From the NCBI RefSeq assembly GCF_001050015.1, contig NZ_CVTB01000099.1, positions 15,430 through 79,429 on the forward strand: a stretch of DNA of 64,000 nucleotides, given 5' to 3'. Every line of letters starts with the position of its first letter. Positions within the stretch are counted from its first letter, which is position 1. Below, in pieces: positions 57,677 through 64,000 of the stretch. This DNA is from Mycolicibacterium malmesburyense (GTDB lineage: Bacteria > Actinomycetota > Actinomycetes > Mycobacteriales > Mycobacteriaceae). Below the pieces are notes generated by a model. The model ran no database searches, was not told where the DNA came from, and worked only from the letters and a program-made list of their open reading frames with translations. A program made the position numbers and the translations under genes.

Positions 57677-58698
57677 CGCGTTCAACGGGCACGCTGATCA
57701 AATTCAGCATCTTCGGGGTGGTCATGATGGTGCTGACCGCCTTCCTGTTCGTGGTCTTCAGCGAGTCGAGAACCGGTTCGACAGACGGGTATTCAGCCGT
57801 CTTCGTCGATGCGTCGCGACTCAAGGCGGGCGACAGCGTGCGGATCGCCGGGATCCGCGTCGGCACCGTGAAGAACGTGTCGCTGCAGGCCGACAGGAAG
57901 GTGCTCGTCAAGTTCGACGCCGACCGCAACACCAAGCTGACCACCGGCACCAAGGCGGCGATCCGCTATCTCAACCTGGTCGGTGACCGCTACCTGGAAC
58001 TCATCGATACGCCTGACTCCGCACGAATTCTGCCTGTCGGCGCCCAGATACCGGCCGACCGCACCGCACCCGCACTCGACCTCGACTTGCTGCTCGGCGG
58101 CCTGAAACCCGTCATCCAGGGTCTCAACCCGGAGGATGTCAACGGGCTCACCAGCTCGCTGATCCAAATCCTGCAAGGCCAGGGCGGCACCCTGGAATCA
58201 CTGCTGTCGAAGTCGTCGTCGTTCACCAATTCTCTGGCGGACAACAATCAGGTCGTCGAACAGTTGATCGTCAATCTGCGCGACACGCTCGACACCCTGT
58301 CCAAGGACGGTGACGAATTCACCGGCGCCATCGACAGGCTCAGCCAACTCATCGAGGGGCTGTCCGCGGATCGCGATCCGATCGGCACCGCGATCGAATC
58401 CCTGGACAACGGAACCACGTCGCTCGCCGACCTCCTCAGCCGGGGACGAGCACCGTTGAACAACACCGTTGACCAGTTGGCCCGGTTGGCCCCGTTCGTC
58501 AACAACGACCTGGATCGCCTCGACGCGACGATCCAGCGCCTGCCGGAGATCTACCGCAAGCTGGCGCGCGTCGGCTCGTACGGGGCGTTCTTCCCGTACT
58601 ACATCTGCGGTGTCACGTTCCGGGCGAGCGATCTCGAGGGCCGCACCGTGGTGTTCCCCTGGATCCGGCAAGAAACCGGAAGGTGCGTGGACCAGTAA
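57673..58698 (+). CDS. mceB: Mce family protein B
   Basis: The 341-aa protein has an N-terminal TM helix (about 9-30), MlaD domain with L-K-A-G-D-S-V-R-I-A-G-I-R-V-G-T-V and T-K-A-A-I-R-Y-L-N-L-V-G-D-R-Y-L, then a helical domain of coiled-coil-like repeats. Length matches MceB subunits. ATG 57673 overlaps mceA, and its TAA overlaps the mceC ATG (TAATG). Confidence 0.9.
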   Translation: MTRSTGTLIKFSIFGVVMMVLTAFLFVVFSESRTGSTDGYSAVFVDASRLKAGDSVRIAGIRVGTVKNVSLQADRKVLVKFDADRNTKLTTGTKAAIRYLNLVGDRYLELIDTPDSARILPVGAQIPADRTAPALDLDLLLGGLKPVIQGLNPEDVNGLTSSLIQILQGQGGTLESLLSKSSSFTNSLADNNQVVEQLIVNLRDTLDTLSKDGDEFTGAIDRLSQLIEGLSADRDPIGTAIESLDNGTTSLADLLSRGRAPLNNTVDQLARLAPFVNNDLDRLDATIQRLPEIYRKLARVGSYGAFFPYYICGVTFRASDLEGRTVVFPWIRQETGRCVDQ

Positions 58699-59801
58699 TG
58701 CTGAAATACCGCGGCGCGCAGCTGATGAGGGCGGGCTTCATCGGCGTCGTCCTCATCATTCTCGTCATCACGATTGGCTTGCAGCCCGAACGCCTCATCT
58801 CGTGGGCGACGTCGCTGAAATATGAGGCGCTGTTCACGGAGGCCGGCGGCATCACCACCGGCAACGACGTGACGGTGTCCGGCATCAAGGTTGGGTCGGT
58901 CTCGTCGGTCGAGCTCGTCAACGGGGACGCGCTGGTCGGCTTCACCATCAACGCCAAGTACGCGCTCGGTTCCGACACCACAGCGCACATTCGCACCGGA
59001 ACGCTGCTCGGTGAACGCGTGCTGGCTCTGGAATCGGACGGCAGCGGCACGCTGGACCGCACCAAGCCGATCCCGACGTCGCGGACGTCCTCCCCGTACT
59101 CGCTGACTGACGCCGTCAGCGACCTGACAGCCAACACCGCGGACACGAACACCCAGACGCTCAACCAGTCTCTGGACACCCTGGCGGCCACCCTCGATCA
59201 GGTTGCGCCGCAACTCGGTCCGACCTTCGACGGGCTGTCGCGAGTATCCCAGTCCCTGAACAAACGCAACGAGAGCCTCGCCGAACTGCTCAGGACCGCC
59301 GGCGACGTCACCGGGATCTTCGCCGAGCGCAGTCGCCAGGTCAACGAGCTGATCCTCAACTCGAATGATCTTCTCGCCGTCCTCAACGAACGCCGCTACG
59401 CGATCACCAGCCTGCTGCGCGCCACTTCGGCTGTGTCACAGGAGCTGACCGGCATCGTGGCCGACAACGAGGCAGAACTCGCGCCGACGCTGGAGGATCT
59501 GAACACGGTGATCGCAATGCTGGAGAAGAACCGCGACAACCTCGCCAAGATGCTGCCCGGTGCGGCCAAGTACTACCTCACGCAGGGCGAGATCGTGGCC
59601 AATGGCGCCTACTACAACGCGCTCGTGCCCAACCTGGTATTCGGTCAGATTCTGCAGCCGTTCCTCGACTACGCGTTCGGATTCCGCCGCGGCATGAACG
59701 CCGGCCAGCCGCCGGACCAAGCCGGCCCGCGGGCCGAATTGCCGTTCCCATTCAACGGAATTCCGCAGCCAGGAGATCTTCCCGATGATGGCAACCCGTA
59801 A
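58698..59801 (+). CDS. mceC: Mce family protein C
   Basis: A 367-aa Mce subunit: TM helix at about 10-28, MlaD domain (G-G-I-T-T-G-N-D-V-T-V-S-G-I-K-V-G-S-V; L-G-E-R-V-L-A-L-E), long helical region and a short Pro-rich tail. ATG 58698 overlaps the mceB stop; the in-frame GTG at 58683 would overlap mceB by 16 bp and is less likely. Its 3' end overlaps mceD by 17 bp. Confidence 0.9.
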   Translation: MLKYRGAQLMRAGFIGVVLIILVITIGLQPERLISWATSLKYEALFTEAGGITTGNDVTVSGIKVGSVSSVELVNGDALVGFTINAKYALGSDTTAHIRTGTLLGERVLALESDGSGTLDRTKPIPTSRTSSPYSLTDAVSDLTANTADTNTQTLNQSLDTLAATLDQVAPQLGPTFDGLSRVSQSLNKRNESLAELLRTAGDVTGIFAERSRQVNELILNSNDLLAVLNERRYAITSLLRATSAVSQELTGIVADNEAELAPTLEDLNTVIAMLEKNRDNLAKMLPGAAKYYLTQGEIVANGAYYNALVPNLVFGQILQPFLDYAFGFRRGMNAGQPPDQAGPRAELPFPFNGIPQPGDLPDDGNP

Positions 59802-61281
59802 GCGCCTGGTGGTCGGCACGGCGATCCTGCTGGCCATCGGTCTGGTCGCCGGCGCGGCGTTCCTGGTGCGCCAGGTGTTCTTCGGGCCGACCACCATCAC
59901 CGCGTACTTCCCGACGGCGACCGCCATCTACCCCGGCGACGAGGTGCGGGTGTCCGGCGTCCAGGTCGGCACGATCGAGTCGATCACACCCGAGGGCACC
60001 CAGACCAAGATGACCCTCAAAGTCGATCGTGGCGTGCCGGTTCGGGCCGACGCCAAGGCCGTGATCGTTGCGCAGAACCTGGTGGCGGCACGTTACGTGC
60101 AGCTCACTCCGGCCTACCGCAACGGTGACGGACCGACGATGAAGGACGGAGCGGTCATCCCCAGCGACCGGACCGCGGTGCCCGTGGAGTGGGACGAGGT
60201 CAAGAACCAGTTGATGCGGCTCTCCGATGAATTGGGGCCGCAGGCCGGTGTCTCAGATACCTCGGTGTCCCGATTCATCGACAGTGCGGCGAACGCGATG
60301 GGCGGCAACGGCGACAAACTGCGTCAGACACTGGCTCAACTATCCGGTGTGGCAAGGACTTTCGCTGAAGGCAGCGGGAACATCGTCGACATCATCAAGA
60401 ATCTGCAGACCTTCGTCTCAGCGCTGCGCGACAGCAAACAGCAGATCGTGATGTTCGAGAATCGGTTGGCGACGCTGTCCAGTGTCCTCGACAACAGTCG
60501 GTCCGACCTGGACGCGGCGCTGTCGAATCTCTCGACGGCGATCGGAGAGGTGCAGCGCTTCGTCGTCGGCACCCGGGACCAGACATCCGAGCAGATCCAG
60601 CGTCTCGGCAGCCTCACTCAGATCCTGGTCGACCACAAGTTGGCGTTCGAGAACGTTCTGCACATCACGCCGAACGCGATCGCGAACTTCCAGAACATCT
60701 TCTATCCCAACGGCGGGTCGGTCACCGGTGCATTCGCGTTGGTCAACTTCAACAACCCGGTGCAGATGATCTGCGGCATGGTCGGGGCCGTCGCGAACGT
60801 CACCGCACCCGAGACCGCAAAGCTGTGTGCGCAGTATCTCGGCCCGGCACTACGACTGCTCAACGTCAACAATGTTCCGTTGCCGATCAATGCCTACCTG
60901 CGGCCCGCGGTGACCCCGGATCGGCAGATCATCACCGATCCGAAACTCGCGCCAGGGGCCGCGGGCCCGGGCGATGCGCCAGAGCCGCCCCCCACGGTGT
61001 CGGCCTACACGGGCGTGGGAGATGTGCCGCCGCCGCCCGGCTGGAACCAACCGCCCGGACCGCCGGGGTTGTATACGGGCGGTGGACCCGATGCGCCCGC
61101 GATCCCATCCCCGGCGCTTTTCCCCGGCGCGCCGATTCCCGGGCCGCCCAACGTATTGAGCAACCTGCCCGCCCAACCGGAACCGGCTAAGTCCGTGGAG
61201 GGCATGCTGCTTCCGCCGTCGCCTGCGCCGGTCGCACCGAACACACCCCTGTTGCCTGCAGAAGGGGCGCCGCCACGATGA
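59785..61281 (+). CDS. mceD: Mce family protein D
   Basis: The 498-aa subunit has a TM helix (about 9-28), MlaD domain (Y-P-G-D-E-V-R-V-S-G-V-Q-V-G-T-I; A-R-Y-V-Q-L-T-P), helical barrel region and a ~110-residue Pro/Gly/Ala-rich C-terminal tail, as is usual for MceD. The tail is low-complexity and presumably extends into the periplasm or cell wall. ATG 59785 lies inside the end of mceC, and the stop overlaps mceE (ATGA). Confidence 0.9.
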   Translation: MMATRKRLVVGTAILLAIGLVAGAAFLVRQVFFGPTTITAYFPTATAIYPGDEVRVSGVQVGTIESITPEGTQTKMTLKVDRGVPVRADAKAVIVAQNLVAARYVQLTPAYRNGDGPTMKDGAVIPSDRTAVPVEWDEVKNQLMRLSDELGPQAGVSDTSVSRFIDSAANAMGGNGDKLRQTLAQLSGVARTFAEGSGNIVDIIKNLQTFVSALRDSKQQIVMFENRLATLSSVLDNSRSDLDAALSNLSTAIGEVQRFVVGTRDQTSEQIQRLGSLTQILVDHKLAFENVLHITPNAIANFQNIFYPNGGSVTGAFALVNFNNPVQMICGMVGAVANVTAPETAKLCAQYLGPALRLLNVNNVPLPINAYLRPAVTPDRQIITDPKLAPGAAGPGDAPEPPPTVSAYTGVGDVPPPPGWNQPPGPPGLYTGGGPDAPAIPSPALFPGAPIPGPPNVLSNLPAQPEPAKSVEGMLLPPSPAPVAPNTPLLPAEGAPPR

Positions 61282-62606
61282 TTCGCCGAACCGTGAAGAG
61301 ATGGTCGGTCGCCGGGTCCGCCCTGGCGCTGATGGTGACCGGCTGCTCGTTCCAAGGTGTGAATTCACTGCCGCTGCCCGGTGCGGTCGGCCGTGGTCCT
61401 GACGCCGCTACCTACCATGTCCAGGTAGCGAATGTTGCGACGCTCGAGGCGAATTCACCGGTGCTGATCGACGATGTGGTGGTCGGCAGCGTTCGCAAGA
61501 TGACGGTCGACAACTGGCACGCCGACGTCGAGATCTCGGTCAAGCCCGACGTGACGGTGCCGGCCAATGCGGTCGCCACGGTCGGACAGACCAGCCTGCT
61601 CGGCTCGATGCACCTGGCCCTCAATCCGCCGCTAGGGGAAAAGCCGGAAGGGCGGCTCGCGGCCGGCGCGACGATCCCGCTGAGCGACTCGTCGACCTAT
61701 CCATCCACGGAGCGGACGCTGTCGTCGCTGGCCACCGTGGTCAATGGCGGCGGGCTGGGCCAGATCGGCGATGTCATCCACAATTTCAACACCGCGCTCA
61801 ACGGTCGCGAACCGCAGATTCGCGAATTGCTGACCAGGCTCGACAATTTCGTCGGCGTGCTCGACAGCCAGCGTGACAACATCATCGCCTCGATCCAGCA
61901 ACTCAACCGGGTCGCGGGCACATTCGCCGGTCAGCGGGACAAGATCGACCGTGCGCTGAAAGAGATTCCGCCGGCGCTCGACGTTCTGATCAAGGAGCGA
62001 CCCAACCTGACGGCCGCCCTGCAGAAACTCGGCCAGTTCGGTGACACCGCGGCCGGTCTGGTCAACGACGCCGGTGACGACCTGGTCAAGGATCTGGAGA
62101 ACCTCGGGCCGGCGCTCGGCGCGCTTGCCGACATCGGACCGGACCTGAATCTCGCACTGCTGTGGGCGACCGCGTTCCCGTACGGTCCGACCTTCGCCGA
62201 TCGGATCACTCGCGGCGATTACATCAACCTCTATGCGAGCTTCGATCTCACGTACCCCCGGATCAAGAGGACGCTCCTGCTCGGTACCCGGTGGGGCGAC
62301 GAAAACGCCAGGCTCATACCTGCCCCCGGGGACCCGTACTACCTCAATTACTCCTACAGCCCGATGTCGCTCGGGGTGGCCCCGCCGCCGACCGGGCCGC
62401 CTCCCGAGGGCACTCCGGTCCCCGCTGCTCCGCCGCCGGTGGCGCAACCGCTGCTGCCGGTGGCGCCGCCACCGCCGGCCGCGCCGTGGCTGTCGCAGGC
62501 GACCACCACGACGGAGGTCTTCGCGGGACCATACGGAGCCGAGGCCCCACCGGCCCCGGCGGCACCGCCCGTGGGACCGCAACCGACTCCGGGAGGGGGT
62601 GGCTGA
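61278..62606 (+). CDS. mceE: Mce family lipoprotein E
   Basis: This 442-aa lipoprotein is the fifth Mce subunit. Its signal peptide ends M-V-T-G-C with Cys23 lipidated, the mark of MceE/LprK-type proteins; lipidation would need Lgt/Lsp and Lnt (a gene for the last lies at 3040). The MlaD domain follows (L-I-D-D-V-V-V-G-S-V; T-S-L-L-G-S-M-H-L-A-L), then helices and a Pro-rich tail. ATG 61278 overlaps mceD, and the TGA overlaps the mceF ATG (TGATG). Confidence 0.92.
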   Translation: MIRRTVKRWSVAGSALALMVTGCSFQGVNSLPLPGAVGRGPDAATYHVQVANVATLEANSPVLIDDVVVGSVRKMTVDNWHADVEISVKPDVTVPANAVATVGQTSLLGSMHLALNPPLGEKPEGRLAAGATIPLSDSSTYPSTERTLSSLATVVNGGGLGQIGDVIHNFNTALNGREPQIRELLTRLDNFVGVLDSQRDNIIASIQQLNRVAGTFAGQRDKIDRALKEIPPALDVLIKERPNLTAALQKLGQFGDTAAGLVNDAGDDLVKDLENLGPALGALADIGPDLNLALLWATAFPYGPTFADRITRGDYINLYASFDLTYPRIKRTLLLGTRWGDENARLIPAPGDPYYLNYSYSPMSLGVAPPPTGPPPEGTPVPAAPPPVAQPLLPVAPPPPAAPWLSQATTTTEVFAGPYGAEAPPAPAAPPVGPQPTPGGGG

Positions 62607-64000
62607 TGCTGACCCGCTTCGTACGAAATCAGTTGATCATCTTCACGATCGCATCGGTCGTGGGTGTGACGGTGATGCTGTTCGTCTACATGCAGGTGCC
62701 GACCTTGCTCGGTATCGGCCGGTTGACGGTGAAAATGGAGATGCCCACGGCCGGAGGGCTTTACCGGTTCGGCAACGTCACCTACCGCGGTGTGCAGATC
62801 GGCAAGGTCACCGACGTGGCCCTGACCGAAAACGGGGCCGAGGCCACGCTGTCGCTGGACACGTCGCCGAAGATTCCTGCAGATCTACAGGCCGAGGTGC
62901 GCAGTGTCTCCGCCGTCGGCGAGCAGTACGTCGACCTGCGTCCGCGCACCGACTCCGGGCCATATCTGCAGAACGGGTCGCGAATTCCGGTCGCGGACAC
63001 CACTATCCCGCAAGAGATCGGTCCAGTACTCGAAGGACTGAACCGGCTGGTGGGTAGCATCCCGAGCGATCGGATCGCCGATTTGCTCGACGAGTCGTTC
63101 AAGGCGTTCAACGGCGCCGGTCCCGATTTCCAATCCTTGGTGGACTCGGCGGCCAAGATCAGCGCCGAGGCCAACACCGTGTCCGACCAGACCCGCGGTC
63201 TGATCGACGACAGTGGGCCGCTGCTGGATTCACAGGCCGAGACCGCCGAGCAGATCCGCACCTGGGCGAAAAGCCTTGCGGGAGTGACGGGCCAGCTGCG
63301 CCAGAACGACCCCGAGATCCGCAGGCTGCTTCAGCAGGGGCCCGGCTTCGCGCAGGAGGTTTCGACGCTGCTGAACCAGATCAAGCCCACGCTGCCGATC
63401 CTGCTGGCAAATCTCACCACCGTGGGCCAGACTCTGCTCACCTACAATCCTTCGCTGGAGCAATTGCTGGTCATCTTCCCGGGCATCATCGCCGCACAGC
63501 AGTCGTTCGGGCTTCCGCAGAACAATCCCACCGGCCTCCCGATGGGCGACTTCGCGCTTACCGTCAGCGACCCACCGCCGTGCACCGTCGGGTTCCTGCC
63601 GCCGTCGAGCTGGCGGTCGCCAGAAGACCTGACGTCGATCGACACCCCGGACGGGCTCTACTGCAAGTTGCCGCAGGACTCGCCGATCGCGGTTCGCGGT
63701 GCGCGCAACTACCCGTGCATGGAGCATCCGGGTAAGCGGGCGCCGACCGTCGAATTGTGCAACGACCCCAAGGGTTATCAGCCGCTGGCGATGCGTCAGC
63801 ACACGCTGGGCGCCTATCCGATCGACCCCAATCTGATCGCGCAGGGCATTCCGCCCGACGACAGGGTGGACTTCTCCGAGCGGCTCTATGCGCCGGTGGA
63901 GGGGACCCCGCTACCGCCGGGCGCGGCGCCGTCGGGCACCCCGCCCGGGATGCCTCCGCCACCGTTGCCGGTCGCCGGTGCGCCGCATGGCGGGGGCCCC
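62606..64000 (+). CDS. mceF: Mce family protein F, cut at the window edge
   Basis: The frame from ATG 62606 runs without a stop for 465 codons to the end of the window. It has a TM helix (about 10-30), MlaD domain (G-L-Y-R-F-G-N-V-T-Y-R-G-V-Q-I-G-K-V; V-G-E-Q-Y-V-D-L-R-P), a helical domain, Cys residues in P-P-C-T-V-G-F, Y-C-K-L-P, Y-P-C-M-E-H and L-C-N-D-P typical of MceF, and the start of a Pro/Gly-rich tail. Few residues are probably missing. Downstream mce-associated (Mas) genes, if any, lie outside. Confidence 0.9.
   Translation, partial: MLTRFVRNQLIIFTIASVVGVTVMLFVYMQVPTLLGIGRLTVKMEMPTAGGLYRFGNVTYRGVQIGKVTDVALTENGAEATLSLDTSPKIPADLQAEVRSVSAVGEQYVDLRPRTDSGPYLQNGSRIPVADTTIPQEIGPVLEGLNRLVGSIPSDRIADLLDESFKAFNGAGPDFQSLVDSAAKISAEANTVSDQTRGLIDDSGPLLDSQAETAEQIRTWAKSLAGVTGQLRQNDPEIRRLLQQGPGFAQEVSTLLNQIKPTLPILLANLTTVGQTLLTYNPSLEQLLVIFPGIIAAQQSFGLPQNNPTGLPMGDFALTVSDPPPCTVGFLPPSSWRSPEDLTSIDTPDGLYCKLPQDSPIAVRGARNYPCMEHPGKRAPTVELCNDPKGYQPLAMRQHTLGAYPIDPNLIAQGIPPDDRVDFSERLYAPVEGTPLPPGAAPSGTPPGMPPPPLPVAGAPHGGGP

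Noticed and set aside
59860..64000. Pro/Gly-rich repeats in mceD, mceE and mceF as possible recombination repeats
   Set aside because: Low-complexity tails are normal for these Mce subunits, and no exact long DNA repeat was seen.
1..64000. tRNA/rRNA genes, CRISPR arrays, insertion sequences, prophage or integrase genes
   Set aside because: None recognised by eye on either strand. Short structural RNAs cannot be excluded without a covariance-model search (tRNAscan-SE, Infernal).
25707..64000. Recent horizontal transfer of the catabolic cluster
   Set aside because: No mobile genes, flanking direct repeats or obvious shift in base composition or codon style compared with the core genes. The cluster is accessory by content only.

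Overview
ORGANISM. The window is high-GC actinobacterial DNA from a mycobacterium, most likely a fast-growing Mycolicibacterium-type species. The evidence is RbpA, a separate Lnt/Ppm1 pair (fused in M. tuberculosis, split in M. smegmatis), the LppI/LipT pair, YrbE/Mce proteins, KshA/KstD/Hsa steroid enzymes, dense ATGA/GTGA gene overlaps and leaderless-type starts (TANNNT 6-8 nt before the start codon). No rRNA, tRNA, CRISPR array, integrase or transposase was recognised, and no gene-free stretch exceeds 300 bp (largest: 54571-54793 and 46589-46789).

LAYOUT. (1) 1-7.2 kb, conserved core: tail of a PPOX/F420-type protein, dienelactone hydrolase, FxsA, YtcJ-like amidohydrolase, lnt, ppm1, rbpA, a Cys-rich small protein and a lipoprotein. 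(2) 7.3-11 kb: sulfonate uptake and desulfonation, ssuC-ssuB-ssuA-ssuD. (3) 11-16.6 kb: LppI-like lipoprotein, LipT-type esterase, an APH kinase fused to a second domain, YnfA and SCO6745-family proteins. (4) 16.6-24.9 kb: gluconate module (gntR/gntK/gntP), RDD, DoxX-hendecad and DUF6328 membrane proteins, xylulokinase coupled to an MBL hydrolase, two small proteins and a thioesterase. (5) 25.0-54.6 kb: a large accessory catabolic cluster. It opens with a PadR regulator and carries kstD-, kshA-, hsaA-, hsaC- and hsaD-type genes, a stand-alone KshB-like 2Fe-2S ferredoxin, a second KstD-like flavoprotein, two Baeyer-Villiger monooxygenases, an old-yellow enzyme, SDRs, two MDR alcohol dehydrogenases, ALDH, a FadD ligase, two acyl-CoA dehydrogenases, a crotonase, esterases and an IclR regulator. 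(6) 54.7 kb to the end: a complete-order mce operon, yrbEA-yrbEB-mceA-B-C-D-E-F, with mceF cut by the window edge.

HOW IT FITS TOGETHER. Region 5 has the parts needed to open and cleave 3-ketosteroid A/B rings: KstD (delta-1 dehydrogenation), KshA plus ferredoxin (9-alpha-hydroxylation, opening ring B to a phenolic secosteroid), HsaA (ring-A hydroxylation), HsaC (meta-cleavage) and HsaD (C-C hydrolysis). BVMOs, esterases and a beta-oxidation set could process lactones and acids. The set matches, from memory and unverified here, the accessory 'C-19+' androgen-degradation cluster reported in M. smegmatis under a PadR-like repressor. The adjoining mce operon is the obvious candidate importer. 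My main new observation is a recurring intergenic inverted repeat, TyCCG-N5-CGGrA, before most divergent or operon-leading genes of region 5 and before the mce operon. It suggests one regulator controls both catabolism and uptake. Two families of dispersed palindromes and a chain of two overlapping 11-codon ORFs ahead of yrbEA are further unexplained structures.
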